From Dipodascopsis uninucleata var. uninucleata (Eukaryota; Ascomycota; Lipomycetes; Lipomycetales; Lipomycetaceae): a stretch of 64,000 nt of DNA. The DNA lies in the NCBI GenBank assembly GCA_030568195.1, contig JAJLTO010000008.1, forward strand, positions 310,001-374,000, in the 5' to 3' direction. This document shows positions 1 through 11,326 of the stretch, piece by piece. The notes under the pieces are model-generated. The model searched no databases, was not told the DNA's origin, and saw only the letters and a list, made by a program, of their open reading frames with translations. A program made the translations under genes and the position numbers. Each line of letters begins with the position of its first letter. The first letter of the stretch is position 1.

Positions 1-384
1 AAAGAAGATTATGCAGTTCAAATGATAGATTGTATAAGTGCTATCCGTGGTGTCAATAAAAACGATGCTACAAGTCTGATAACAAGCTTTGGAAGTTTAA
101 AAAGTGCTGTCCTTGACCAGGGCAAATCACTATCCAGTATTAGTGGATGGGGTGATCTAAAAATACGCCGCTATAAAAGCGCAATTTCAGATCCTTTTGT
201 GGTTCGAAACCAGAATTTTGTGAGAACGCCCAAGAAAAGGAAGACAAACAACAGTTTATCGAGCACTGGCCATGAACAAGATACCGGCAACTTGACTCCT
301 ACGAGGAAAACAGGCGATGAAATCATCGATTTTTCAAATTCCCGAAAAGAGTATAATCAAAAGAGTCAGTCGATCAGTAGTTAG
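1..384 (+). CDS. RAD10: RAD10/ERCC1 nucleotide-excision repair endonuclease subunit, C-terminal part
   Basis: The open frame enters from the left edge, so the gene is partial: about 127 residues are visible. Residues VNKNDATSLITSFGSL followed by GWGDLKIRRY match the tandem helix-hairpin-helix domain of ERCC1/Rad10, which pairs with XPF/Rad1 to form the structure-specific nuclease that cuts 5' of lesions in excision repair. A basic, Ser/Thr-rich tail of about 60 residues (starting PKKRKTNN) follows the domain and is probably disordered. Stop codon TAG at 382-384. Identity rests on the HhH segment only; the central nuclease-like domain lies outside the window. Confidence 0.85.
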   Translation, partial: KEDYAVQMIDCISAIRGVNKNDATSLITSFGSLKSAVLDQGKSLSSISGWGDLKIRRYKSAISDPFVVRNQNFVRTPKKRKTNNSLSSTGHEQDTGNLTPTRKTGDEIIDFSNSRKEYNQKSQSISS

Positions 385-719
385 GTGATATACAGAATGA
401 AAGAGAAATTCTGGAATTATTCTCTGGTGTACTAGCAAATATTACGAAAATGAGAAATGCGCAAAGATAGCTTTATGGTTTGGTATATATGTATCTTACT
501 CTCTTGTAGCTTTAAATCTAGTATAGATGCTCTAATTCTATTTATTTTTAAGTTTAAACAGCAGTTTGCATTACTGAGAGTGTTATATTCGTAAATACAT
601 TCAGATCCAGATTCTCAGGTGGCTTAATTTCTGAATGTTTTGATTGGGATGTAATTGGAAGTCCAAGGCAAATTTTGTCCCAGACAAAATTTCAAAGTAA
701 AAACTCCCAAAAGAGTAAG
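385..719. other. Intergenic, RAD10 3' end to NOP4 promoter
   Basis: No convincing coding potential on either strand; the longest reading frame (minus strand, 601-783) is a low-complexity shadow. It probably holds the RAD10 3' UTR and the upstream part of the NOP4 promoter. Confidence 0.6.
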
Positions 720-733
720 AAAATTTTTTGAAA
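720..733. promoter_or_regulatory. RRPE-like A/T element upstream of NOP4
   Basis: AAAATTTTTTGAAA lies about 90 bp before the NOP4 start and resembles the rRNA-processing element (core AAAATTTT) found before yeast ribosome-biogenesis genes. NOP4 is such a gene, so the position fits, but an A/T run of this kind can occur by chance in AT-rich intergenic DNA. Confidence 0.35.
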
Positions 734-822
734 GTAGACGTTTTTTTTGGTAGCCATTTGCTCTCGCTTTTTATTTCATTCAATGCGATATAAGGAAATT
801 GATCAAAATATAATATAAAAAA

Positions 823-2934
823 ATGCCTTATACTGAGTCTGGGGCCAAGGAAGAAAGTAGAGACCAGAAGTCGTCAGAGAGCTCTCAAGGAATCGATAAC
901 ACTACATTGTTTGTTCGATCCTTACCAGACTCTGCGACGTCTGAATCTCTATCTGATTTTTTCTCCAATATCTCTCCTGTAAAGCACAGTGTTGTTGTGA
1001 CGGACAAAGAAACCAAGCGGTCGAAAGGATTTGGATTTGTGACATTCGCACTTCCTTTAGATGCAAAAAAAGCACTCGAGGAAGGCCGCAAGGCGAAGTT
1101 TGAAGACCAACTCTTAAAGATTGACTACGCCAAGAAACGACAGAGAAAGCAGCCAACTGAAGATGAGCAGCCTAAAGAAGTTGATCCAGTGAAGCTTGGT
1201 AGAGAGAATCACCAGCGTCCAAGGCTGATCATCAGAAATATGCCTTGGTCTATCAGGACCCCTGAACAATTAGAAAAAATTTTCAGTCAATATGGTAAGG
1301 TAATAGATGCTACAATTCCTCGTCGAGATGGTGGTAAAATGTCGGGATTTGCATTTATAACTTTAAGGAAATGGTCTTCAGCTGAGAGAGCTGTAAAAGA
1401 AGCAAACGGAATGACTATTGGTGGACGCCAGGTAGCTGTGGACTATTCAGTTAATAAAAATACGTGGAAAGAGCATCTTGAGAATGGTGGGGAACTCAAT
1501 CTTGACCGACGGGATGACAGTAGCTCGGAAAGTGAACAGGAAAATGAGAACGAAGAGGCTGATAATGAAGTTGATAGCGATATGGACGTAGGAGACGATG
1601 AAGAGGAAGATGAAGGCGAAGAATTCAAAGAAGACGATGAAGACGATGAAGACGATGAAGATGAAGATGAATATGCATCAGAATTAGCGATTATCAAAAG
1701 TGAGAATCGCAAGAATACCACTGATGAAAATACAGTGTTTATAAGAAATTTGTCTTATTTGAGTACAAAGGAGATATTGGAAGAACATTTCACAACCAAT
1801 TTTGGTCCTGTAAAATATGCTCTACCAGTAATTGACAAGGAGTTGGAACAACCAAGAGGTACCGGTTTCGTTTGCTTTAAAGATAATGCTTCTTTTGAAA
1901 AATGCCTCGAATCAGCCCCAAAACAAGTTGACGAATCGTCAATTTTGATAGCCGATGACGTTGATCAACGATATGTTCTTAACGATCGAGTTTTACTTAT
2001 TTCACGTGCAGTGAATCGCGAGCGCGCCGGAAAATTGGCCGAATCTAACGCAGTCAAGAGACAACTTGCCATGGGAAAGGATGGTAATGCGGGAAAAGAT
2101 AAGCGACATTTGTTTTTACTTAATGAAGGTCGTATTACACCAGAATCGCCTCTGGGACAGATGATGTCCAAATCCGATCACGACGTTCGTCAACAATCAT
2201 TGGCACTGCGTAGACAACAACTGCGTTCAAATCCTTCTCTGCATCTTAGTTTAACTCGATTAGCTGTTAGAAATATCCCGAGAAGCGTCACGGCAGCACA
2301 TCTCAAGCTACTAGCTAGAATGGCTGTAGTCAAATTTGCTGAAGAGGTCAAGCAAGAAAAACGCCCTAAGCTGACCAAAGACGAGTTGGAAAGATCAAGG
2401 ATTCATGATGAAGAGATGGGTGCTAAAGAAAAAAAAAAGAAGCATGGTATTGTAAAGCAAGTGAAAATTATCACTGAGAGCAAAGATGCGAAGACAGGGA
2501 GAAGTAGAGGATATGGATTTATTGAGTACTCATCTCATAGGCTTGCTCTAATGGGACTACGATGGCTCAATGCTCGAGACATTGGCCCACGTGATATTGA
2601 AAAGCTTGACAAAGAGCTCAATAAGAATGCAAAGAGAGTGAAAGAAAAGGAAGATGTTATGCCTAAGAAAAAGTCGAGCGTTATTAATGAAAAAGAGGAT
2701 CTTCGTACAAGAAGGCTTGTCGTAGAATTTGCAATCGAGAACATAGAGGTTATAAAGAGAAGATCTGTGCGAGAGAAGAGAGCTAAAGAGCGCGCGCAGA
2801 ACAGAGATGAGAAAGTAGAACCAGAAAATATGATTAACAAGACCGTTCAGAGGAAAGAGCAGAAGAAAGGCAAGAAGAGAAAGTTCAACAGCGGCACAAA
2901 GAAGAATTTCTCGAAGAAGATAAGGAGCTCGTAG
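823..2934 (+). CDS. NOP4: Nop4/RBM28-type nucleolar RNA-binding protein, four RRMs
   Basis: This uninterrupted 703-codon gene encodes the nucleolar protein needed for early 60S ribosomal subunit assembly and 27S pre-rRNA processing. RRM1 spans about residues 26-104 (RNP2 LFVRSL, RNP1 KGFGFVTF). RRM2 spans about 134-212 (LIIRNMPW, MSGFAFITL). A long Asp/Glu tract at about 227-290 contains a tandem GACGATGAA repeat. RRM3 spans about 303-400 (VFIRNLSY, GTGFVCF). RRM4 spans about 490-600, ending in RGYGFIEY. The tail is strongly basic (KKGKKRKF), fitting nucleolar retention. Length and four-RRM order match Nop4 (685 residues in S. cerevisiae). The ATG at 823 is the first in frame. The next gene, PAC2, lies 263 bp downstream on the same strand. 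Confidence 0.93.
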   Translation: MPYTESGAKEESRDQKSSESSQGIDNTTLFVRSLPDSATSESLSDFFSNISPVKHSVVVTDKETKRSKGFGFVTFALPLDAKKALEEGRKAKFEDQLLKIDYAKKRQRKQPTEDEQPKEVDPVKLGRENHQRPRLIIRNMPWSIRTPEQLEKIFSQYGKVIDATIPRRDGGKMSGFAFITLRKWSSAERAVKEANGMTIGGRQVAVDYSVNKNTWKEHLENGGELNLDRRDDSSSESEQENENEEADNEVDSDMDVGDDEEEDEGEEFKEDDEDDEDDEDEDEYASELAIIKSENRKNTTDENTVFIRNLSYLSTKEILEEHFTTNFGPVKYALPVIDKELEQPRGTGFVCFKDNASFEKCLESAPKQVDESSILIADDVDQRYVLNDRVLLISRAVNRERAGKLAESNAVKRQLAMGKDGNAGKDKRHLFLLNEGRITPESPLGQMMSKSDHDVRQQSLALRRQQLRSNPSLHLSLTRLAVRNIPRSVTAAHLKLLARMAVVKFAEEVKQEKRPKLTKDELERSRIHDEEMGAKEKKKKHGIVKQVKIITESKDAKTGRSRGYGFIEYSSHRLALMGLRWLNARDIGPRDIEKLDKELNKNAKRVKEKEDVMPKKKSSVINEKEDLRTRRLVVEFAIENIEVIKRRSVREKRAKERAQNRDEKVEPENMINKTVQRKEQKKGKKRKFNSGTKKNFSKKIRSS

Positions 2935-3197
2935 GTCAGTTTTTAGTCGATTAGTATTAAGTCGAATCACATTTATCTCATGTTATATGTATACTCATTA
3001 GATTTTGTAATAAAGGTTCAAAAGTTTTACGCGTCAGTTTATTATATAGAGTTCCCTCTAAGCCATATCAAAGTGAAAGGTAAAGCAGTTATGCAGGGGT
3101 ATACCCTAACAGTAGACAAAATTTGTACCATTTTATACCACTACTCAAGCTGTTCGATTGTTCTTCGCTGTAAACAATAGGAGCAAAGCAGATTGTG

Positions 3198-4769
3198 ATG
3201 GAATATCGTTGTCCAAGCCGAATATCAATAGGATCCAAGTTAGGTACTGTTAGATTTTTGGGAGAACTACCTGCATGGCCGGGAGAAACGGCGGTTGGAA
3301 TTGAGTGGGATGACCCGTCTCGCGGTAAGCATTCTGGGAGTCTCAACGGCATAAAATACTTTGAATGTCGCGTTCCTGGAAGTGGTAGCTTTATAAAGGC
3401 GAGTAGAAAGAAGGATCTACCAAGGGAGTTTGTAGAGGCTCTTAGGAATAAGTATACATCTGAAGCAGATGAGCTGGAAAAAAGAGACATTAAATTCGGA
3501 GGAAAGGTTGCTGAGAGAGTAGGATTCGACAAGATCAAGCAACGACAGTCGTAAGTGTCGAGTTTTGCAAATATTAGAACACATGAAAATCCATATATTA
3601 GTATGTAAGGCTGATCCATTGGATTGAAAATTAGGAAACTAGATGCATTGTCGTTCGTGTCTCTTGACTACAAATGCATTGCATATTCGTCTCCCGGACT
3701 AGCTTCTATTTGCGGCAGCATTCAAGATCTAGACATTTCATATAATATATTCGAATGTATCACAGAAATCGCAGAGATTGCAGAGCAACTTCCTAATATA
3801 TCTAGTTTGCGTCTCAATGGTAACAGATTGCTTTCCTGGGAACTTCCTAAAGATAAGGCTAAAGCGGCATTTACCAAACTTCGTTCTGTCGGTCTTGGGT
3901 CAACGCTCATTACACCAGAAATCATAGCGGCTTTGCCTATGATGTTTCCATGTGTAACAGAGGTTTCTCTCTTTGAGAATCTTTTGGATACGAAAAAATT
4001 AGAATTTAAGTCTCCATGGGAATCATTAGAGTCATTGGATCTCTCATACAATAACTTCGAAAAGATTCCTGAATTCTCTTCCAAAATGCTCGGAAACTTG
4101 AGGATACTGAATCTTTCTAGAAATAGAATTGGTGTGATTGAAAGTGCTGAATTGGAATGGGCCAAGTCATTAACTCGTCTTGAGGCGATTGATTTACGTC
4201 ATAACCAAATCGCCGAATGGAAAGATATAGACACACTTGCAGAAATATTTCACTCGGTGAAGGACGTCAAGGTCCGGTGGAATCCTCTCTATAATAATAT
4301 GCCAGAGGATCAGGCCCATATAATGACCATAGCGAGATGGGGTACAATCAGATCATTGAACTCGACCAAAATAACAAAGCGTGAACAGGTTGACGCAGAA
4401 CTCTATTTTATGAGCAAAGTTGTTAAGAACGAGGTCATCGACTTCAATATTAATAGTCCCAGATGGGCAAAGCTCTGCGAGATCCACGGCTTGCCAGTCT
4501 ACTCACAGAACCAACCCGTGCGGACGCATCTGCTGAATGTGTCGATAACATACGAGGACAATGAAGTAATCAAAAGTGTTCCCAGGAATGTAACTGTCCA
4601 GAGACTTCAGAGTCTCATTAGTCGTTGGCTAGGAATTGGAATCGGGTATTTCAGCCTAGAGGCCATCGATATTGAAACTGGAGCTACTGATGCGTTAGAC
4701 GACACACTAAAAGAGGTCGCGTACTATGGTACTAACAACCATGTAAATATCCGAGTTGTTCCAAGCTAA
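3198..4769 (+). CDS. PAC2: Tubulin-folding cofactor E (CAP-Gly, LRR, ubiquitin-like)
   Basis: Two exons: 3198-3550 and 3635-4769, with an 84-nt intron (GTAAGT donor, TTAG acceptor) splitting a TCG serine codon; 495 residues. The N-terminal CAP-Gly domain (about 10-65, with ELPAWPGETAVGIEWDD) binds the alpha-tubulin tail. Leucine-rich repeats follow (LRLNGNRL, SLDLSYNNF, ILNLSRNRI, IDLRHNQI). The C-terminal roughly 85 residues form a ubiquitin-like fold (LNVSITYEDNEVIKSVPRNV). This is the TBCE architecture; the protein takes alpha-tubulin through its folding pathway in the cytosol. S. cerevisiae Pac2 is 518 residues, so the length fits. The start at 3198 was chosen because no other ATG in frame precedes the CAP-Gly domain. 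Confidence 0.93.
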
Positions 4770-4968
4770 TTATATTTCGTGTGCCAAGAAAACAAATATA
4801 AATTTACAGTGATCTATGTATAAGAGTAGAGAAGATAATGATATGCAATCGAAATATAGTAAAATTCGGAAAAGGCAACGCCGAAATTGCGTAATACCTC
4901 ACATTTAAATCATCTCGTAGAAAACCAGCTACTAATCACAGCGCAATAGCCAAAGTATATATAGGCCG

Positions 4969-5256
4969 TCAATGTTCTGGTGGAGGACTCTTCCTCCAAA
5001 GCGTTCCATCACCAGCTCTGAGGATACCAGCCGCAATGCATAGTATTCCTGCAACTTTTATACTCGAAGAGACAAATCTCAAGTTCTGAACCTTGACGTC
5101 TTTGTAGAAATCACTAGACGTATCTCGTAGCCGCTTGTTGAATAAAAGGTATAAACCCCCGCCTGTTAAAGCTGTGAACGAAACAATTCGGCAAGTTAGA
5201 CAATCCTCATAAGGTCTATTTGTATTCCCTGGGAAAGGAAGATTAGTTGCAATCAT
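4969..5256 (-). CDS. DMAC1/Dmo2-like small mitochondrial membrane protein (DUF4536-type)
   Basis: Short 95-residue gene. The segment EDCLTCRIVSFTALTGGGLYLL carries the CxxC-type motif followed by a glycine-rich membrane helix that marks the DUF4536 family (human DMAC1, yeast Dmo2). A second hydrophobic stretch is at about 66-84 (IKVAGILCIAAGILRAG). In animals DMAC1 takes part in assembling the distal membrane arm of respiratory complex I. The function here is inferred from family resemblance only, but an NDUFAF3-like gene at 19.8 kb supports a lineage that keeps complex I. It is convergent with PAC2, leaving about 200 bp between the stops. Confidence 0.7.
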   Translation of the reverse strand: MIATNLPFPGNTNRPYEDCLTCRIVSFTALTGGGLYLLFNKRLRDTSSDFYKDVKVQNLRFVSSSIKVAGILCIAAGILRAGDGTLWRKSPPPEH

Positions 5257-5435
5257 TGATAGAGTCGTTGACCATTATCTACCTTTTGCAATAGTGCTAG
5301 AGTGTTTTCGTAGACGTCCTACATACACTCGCTACAATCAAAGTGACACTGAAAGTTTTACACACACGTATTACAATAACCTAACCTTTCATTCAAGGAA
5401 GACCATAGGGAATTATACAACTCAAGTGTATAAGT

Positions 5436-5509
5436 GGTTCGATGGTCTAGTTGGTTATGGCATCTGCTTAACACGCAGAACGTCCCCAGTTCGATCCTGG
5501 GTCGAATCA
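5436..5509 (+). tRNA. tRNA-Val (anticodon AAC)
   Basis: The 74-nt sequence folds as a cloverleaf: acceptor GGTTCGA pairs with TCGAATC, the anticodon stem TCTGC/GCAGA holds loop TTAACAC (anticodon AAC), and the T arm CCCAG-TTCGATC-CTGGG contains the B box. It is nearly identical to the yeast tRNA-Val(AAC). No intron; the discriminator base is A. Confidence 0.97.
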
Positions 5510-5516
5510 TTTTTTT
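5510..5516 (+). terminator. Pol III terminator of tRNA-Val
   Basis: Run of seven T residues directly after the discriminator base, the standard RNA polymerase III stop signal. Confidence 0.9.
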
Positions 5517-5916
5517 GGTTTAAATTTTATTTTAACAAATTATTTTTGAATTCTAGAATTTCAACATTTACGTTTATATAGTAAATCTGTTAACACAATT
5601 TCGTGATAACGCTGCCTCTTAACCTTCTAATTCTAGCTTAAATTTAGTTCCTGCGACAGTTAGCACGAGAATGCGGTGAAAGCTGCCAATTAATTACTGT
5701 AGCGACAGCAGTCATGGAGTTAATTAAACATTCCATTGGTGGATAGCACGTACGCAAATAATTGATAGCTCTTCGCTGATCACAGTTACATTTTTACAGA
5801 CGGCAAATTATGCGCAATTTGCGCTACGACTGTATAACTTTTGTCTGCCACCGGCTCATCGTGGTGGTGTAAATGTGTAATGCTTGCTGATGCCAGCCAA
5901 CTGTGGGCGTCGCAGA

Positions 5917-5933
5917 GTTGTGCACTGCACAAC
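5917..5933. repeat. 17-bp perfect palindrome (8-bp arms)
   Basis: GTTGTGCA-C-TGCACAAC: eight-base arms around one central base, about 1.5 kb before the TRK start. It could be a dimeric factor site; no known motif is assigned. Confidence 0.6.
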
Positions 5934-6092
5934 GAAGAGTATTTAGCGTCGCGTCGCGTCTACTGTATATATTGATGCCCAAAAGCTGCTAATGGAGAGC
6001 ACCGAATATGCAATCAAAGAGAATACTGCAGAAAATTTCATCATTCATAAATGTGACCGGAGACGGCTGTTGAGCGTAAATTACCATGTATA

Positions 6093-6124
6093 TTTATTTT
6101 CTTTTACATTTATTTTCTTTTACA
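6093..6124. repeat. Perfect tandem duplication of a 16-bp unit
   Basis: Two adjacent copies of TTTATTTTCTTTTACA. The perfect identity suggests a recent duplication or slippage event in a pyrimidine-rich tract. Confidence 0.8.
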
Positions 6125-7439
6125 TGCCGTCGCGCTTATAGCTTTTAATGAATTCTGTTTCGCGTCATGATGAACATGCAGTGCTCCCATTGGACCTGCA
6201 ATCTAATCACAGAAAGCAGAAAGTGCTTCTGGAACTAGGAACTGAATTATTTGCGGCCTTCCGCGATGTTACCGACTGTGCAGAAAAACGTTAATAGTGT
6301 CCGCATGTGATCTCAGCTTCTGCGAAAGTGTGGCCCTGTAACTCACCTGTACCGCCACAACAGTAGGCTATATATACGAATTATCGCGTAATAGTTGCTT
6401 AGCTGTAATATACACAGTATTGACGGTAAATACGTTTTAGCATAATATACGGAATATTGTGGCCCTTCAACTATTTTAGTGGGCGTTCACCAGTAGACGT
6501 CTGACAATGGACTCGTACTGATTGTAAACCATCAGCCACACGTACCTTACTGTGTTTGGTCAAGCGCCATGATCTGTGCGTTCTTTTGGCAATCAGGCCG
6601 TGCGTCGTCGTGCAGTCCAAAATCTCGCAGATCGCCACAATTACAGGTGCACAGCCACGCAAATCTGTTTTCAGTGTCCGCGAACAATCCCAGTGCTATT
6701 TTAAGCCGTTCAAAAAATATCAGACTACATACAAGCATGACTCACTTTACTTGTGATTTGATATCTCATAACCTGTAAATAATAACAGTGGCCCTTCTGG
6801 ACCCATATTGTCCCAAACGTAATTTGCATTTGGTTGATCCCATTCTGCATGTCTCAGAAAAATTACTTATGACCTAGTCCAAATAGGACAATGCTGAATT
6901 AACACGCCTTGCTGAAATATCATTGAATTGGCATTTCGCTATACCTAAGCAAAAGGGTAAGTACATCAGCTCTCGACATATTCACTGCAAAAAATTTGCG
7001 GTTTTACTGGCAGCACCGCTTGCTTGTATACAGGCATTCGTATATGAGGATAATCGAAGTCCAGAGGTTCAGAAATAGTGGATTAAAGAAATAAAGAGAG
7101 GGTTGCATTGAGCTAGCTATTAGGCATATCATTTTTTTTTCAGCAAGAAGCCCGATTTAAGCATATCGGCTGCCAACCACACAGATATTACGACCTTATT
7201 CGTGCATCTGCATATAATTTACAATTTTTACGGCGAGCTGAACCATTCACTGGTGCCCTTTAGCCACTCTTAGCAGCGAAGTTCTGTGTTTTTCTTTGTT
7301 TTTTTATCTCTCGTCAAGCATTGTCCAGTAGTAATATGATAAAGCATGGCAAATAATTCGATACGCTAGCGTTAAGCATCTCGGAAATAGACAGTACAAG
7401 AACACGAATTAATATTAGAATAATAGCTGGAGGGCCATA

Positions 7440-10400
7440 ATGATCTGGCGGAGGGTGACTCAGCCCTGTATTGACTTGCTGGTATCAATATTAAAACCGA
7501 GATTTATCTTATTTCATGGTAAGCTATGCCGTTCTTCTAAGTCAGCGACTGCAAAAGTCTTTGGTAATATCTGCTAATCTAATGCATATCTTTAGTTATA
7601 TACATCTGCGGTATCAGTCTCCTTGGTTCTGTGTTAATATTTGCGCAAAGAAATCTTGCATACATTGATGCGTTGTTTATGGCATGTGCTGCTGCAACAC
7701 AGGCTGGTCTTAATACTGTTGATCTAGATTCACTCTCAGATTGGCAACAAATAGTCCTTTTCATAATAGCTCTACTCACGAATCCTATTATAATCAATTC
7801 ATTTCTTGTGTTTGTGAGACTATATTGGTTTGAGAAAGCGTTCGAGAACATTAGACTACAGTCTTATTTGGACCATCGACTACGCAAAGCCCGAAGCATA
7901 GGAGTCGAAGAGCCGGGCGACATTGAGCAATTCGGTGTCGGTAGTCGTCCTATTCGTGTTCTGCACTCGGCGCGCATGACAGAGTCTAATTTTCCCGGAT
8001 ATAGAACCTTTAACTACGGAGACTTACGCAATCGTGACAGCATTGACGATGATGGTAAACACATATATGGATGTGGCCCAAAGTACACGACGGAACCTGA
8101 GCGCAATAACAGCAACGGCGATGATAGTACGTTACTTAAAGATCTGGGGGGTGGCAATATTGATAATCTCAAAAAACGTATGTATAGTTTTCCGAAGGAC
8201 TTTAACTTTTCAAGTTTGGTTTTATTTTTAGAGCTGTTGATACTAATAAGTGTTTATCTAGCTAATTCAGATGCCTCAGCCTCGACTTCATCCGAAATGC
8301 CTTCCTCGTCAACATCTAGTAATATGAGCACTACTGCCGATAAGGTTGAAAATACTACTGCAGTTAAGGATAGTGGCAATATCTCTCGAGATATTAGATT
8401 TGGTGATCTTCCAACTTCAAGGCAATATCAGGACCGCCGTACATCTATGGATGACGGGCCACCTCTTGTTATCAAGTCGCCTCGTGAGCAAGAGAGAGAT
8501 TTTGAACGTGCCGAAAAAGAGAAAAAGGATATCAAATTTGGTAGTCTTCCTAGTCCAAAGACCTTTCATTCTAGATCGTTTAGTCTTGGAGAACATGGAC
8601 CGACGCTAGTCATTAAGTCTCCTCGTGAGCAGGAAATTGAGTCTCAGAATGCAGCTGAAGAGGCACGAAAACAAGGAATCGCTGATCATCCCATAATTTC
8701 GCCAATATCTGGGATTAAAGAGTTTCGACCTTTCAAACGAAAGACCAGCGAAACCAAGATCAAAAGTGAGCCAGTGTTTGATGAAGATGATGACGTCGAC
8801 GACCATGATAATAACGATGACACTGGTCGGCATGTTCGTCGTGTACAGTCGAATATCACTTCTGCAGATGCCAAGGCTAAAGCCACCTACTCATCTCCTG
8901 CAGGACACAAAGTAGACAAGCGTGCTATAACAATTGAAGCACCAGAACAAACCAGAAGTGGACGTACAGCGTACAAGCGCAGTGGTAGCTTTGGAGAGCT
9001 ATTTAGAAGAACCGGAACAATTGACAAGATGGAACGACTCTTCGCTCGTACCCTTAGTCGTCGCCGTGATAGCTCGCCAGCTCGATCGATGACTTCAAGA
9101 AGGTCCGGTTACAATCTGCCATATCTCTCGTATGAACCTACTATTGCACGAAATTCAATTTTTGTTGGTCTCACCGAGGACCAACGTGAGGAACTAGGGG
9201 GTGTAGAATATCGAGCATTAAGAACATTAGCCGCCATCCTGATATTCTATTTTTTCGGATTCCTCATATTAGCATTAATTATGATCATTCCATGGATATT
9301 ACGATCTAAAACGTACATACGAGTTCCAGAGAAATATGATCTGAAGCCTGCGTGGTGGGGAACATTCGCTGCAGTCTCCTCATACACAAATCTTGGACTG
9401 AGTTTAGTTCCAACTTCAATGATGGAGTTTCAGTTCGCTACTTTTCCTTTGTTAGCGATGCCTTTTTTCATCATTATCGGAAACACAGGATTTCCTTGTA
9501 TGCTACGGCTGAGCATATGGATCATACACAAATTCTATCCTAGTGGATCGGCAATGAAGGAATCGCTGTCTTTTCTTTTGGATCATCCTCGCCGATGTTT
9601 TACATTGTTGTTTCCGTCTAAACCAACTTGGTGGCTGTTTTTTGTCTTGGTAGCACTAAATGCCACTGATACTATTTTATTCATTATTTTAGATATAGAT
9701 AATACTATGTTTGATGGATGGTCGGGAGCCCATAAGATACTTAATGGTTTTTTTCAAGCCGTATCAACCAGAGTATGTGGTCTTGCTAGTGTCGATATCT
9801 CGGCATTGCATCCAGCTGTTCAGGTCAGCTATATGGTCATGATGTACATTTCAGTATTACCAATCGCTATCAGTGTGCGACGCACTAATGTTTATGAAGA
9901 GCAGTCGCTCGGTATATATAAAGCCCATGGCGATGATGACGATGAGGATTTTAGCGATTACGACAGTGACAATGACGACGATGACGACGACGATGACGAC
10001 GATGAAGATGAGGGTGCTGACAATGATGGACACAATGAAGCTGATACGGCTGTTGGGAATGGACATGCTGGTAACAACCAATCTTATTCTAGTGGTGCCC
10101 GACAAACCGCTTCGAGTAATGAACTATCAAGGCGGCCAACATTGTCAAACATGCCAAGTTTCAGAGGTCTTACTAGAATTCCTACGTTGGCGAAAGAGAG
10201 ACGAAGACGAAGGAGAAAAGCGAAGGAGAAGAATAAAGAAAGAGGATCTTTCATCACAAATCATTTGCGCCGACAGCTTTCGTTCGATCTGTGGTATATA
10301 ACTATAGGATTATTCATCATTTGTATTGCTGATGGTCCCAAGATACGGAACACGAATGACTATAGTTTCAGCATTTTTGCGGTACTATTTGAAGTTGTAA

Positions 10401-10696
10401 GTGCCTATGGTACTGTTGGATTGAGTTTTGGATATCCAAACTCGAATGCTTCCTTGTCTGCGCAGTTTAACAAAATTAGTAAATTCACAACTATTATGAT
10501 GATGCTGAGAGGTCGACATCGTGGACTTCCATATAGAGTCGATCGAGCTATTCTACTTCCTTCAGAGTCTTTGGCTAAGAAAGATCTGAAGCAAGAGAAT
10601 ATGATCGGAAGGAGGCCATCAACAACTTCAGGACGACCACAACTTCATCATGTTAATATAATGAATAGAATGGGTAGCATTGACGATGTTGTTTGA
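7440..10696 (+). CDS. TRK1: TRK-family high-affinity potassium transporter
   Basis: Three-exon model: 7440-7518, 7596-8177, 8262-10696 (1,031 residues). The ATG at 7440 follows an in-frame stop at 7416. Exon 1 supplies the first hydrophobic segment, joined through a 77-nt intron. The second intron (8178-8261, 84 nt, GTATGT donor, TACTAATAA branch, TAG acceptor) is a multiple of three and could be mistaken for coding sequence. All four selectivity-filter loops are visible: TQAGLNTVD, YTNLGLS, TRVCGLAS and YGTVGLSFG. A large hydrophilic cytoplasmic loop (about residues 100-520) separates the first and second membrane-pore-membrane units and contains a repeated motif. A second acidic loop (Asp-rich, genomic 9929-10015) lies between units three and four. 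The plasma-membrane protein imports K+. Paralogue (TRK1 or TRK2) cannot be told. Confidence 0.93.
8388..8657 (+). repeat. Internal duplication in the TRK cytoplasmic loop
   Basis: Two successive copies of about 46 residues share D-I-[RK]-F-G-x-L-P near the start and the block LVIKSPREQE near the end. The copies differ at many positions, so the duplication is not recent. Probably a regulatory segment of the loop. Confidence 0.7.
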
Positions 10697-11326
10697 TCTT
10701 TTGTATTTGGTAGCATAATGCGTTTAAGTAGGACGTCATTTACGTGATATTCACAGTTTTTTTTTTGTTTAAGTAAAATGTATCTCACAAACATATTATA
10801 GATGAAATTTCTGATTCACTTCAGTTGTATTGTAATTATATATGCATATTCGCTGAAATAGATATTCATAATATATATTAGTCCACATAAAAAGTAAAGC
10901 TGCAGAGGATATAAGTTCTAAATGGTTTGCAGTTTATAAAAATATCACAATTACGAACAAAACAGAACAGCAAATGTATCGGATGGTTTTAAGTATCGCT
11001 ATGATAAGATTTAATGTTATTCAAACATACTATTCCATGAAATAACAAAAGGTAAACACTCCATATGACATTAATTAAATAATAAACAAAACACCTCTTT
11101 AAACAACCCAATACAAAAAATTTATATGATTATCTTTGAAACAATAGAAAGTAATAATATAGTAGTACTGGTGAAATATTGTGACAATTTGTGACAATTA
11201 TACCCAAATGACACCACCTAATAGGCACGTAAAAACATAACGCATAACGTCATATCTTTCTTTCAAAACTCACAATATAGACAAAAAATCACACAAATAA
11301 TGACAAAAACTAATCCAAAATGCATT
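10697..11326. other. Convergent 3' intergenic region
   Basis: AT-rich 3' regions of the TRK gene and the minus-strand orphan gene. No coding potential, RNA gene or repeat recognised. Confidence 0.6.

Larger units (their letters stand above)
5517..7439. other. 1.9-kb intergenic region upstream of the TRK gene
   Basis: No gene recognised; short reading frames around 6.5-6.8 kb overlap on both strands and look like chance. Two local structures stand out: a 17-bp perfect palindrome with a one-base centre at 5917-5933, and a perfect tandem pair of 16-bp T-rich units at 6093-6124. It is probably a long promoter/5' region for the potassium transporter and may contain an unannotated non-coding transcript. 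Confidence 0.5.

Noticed and set aside
1443-1721. Minus-strand Ser-rich frame opposite the NOP4 acidic tract
   Set aside because: It is the complement of GAC/GAA repeats inside a clear four-RRM gene.
5294-5581. 95-codon plus-strand frame
   Set aside because: It runs through the tRNA-Val gene and has no protein features.
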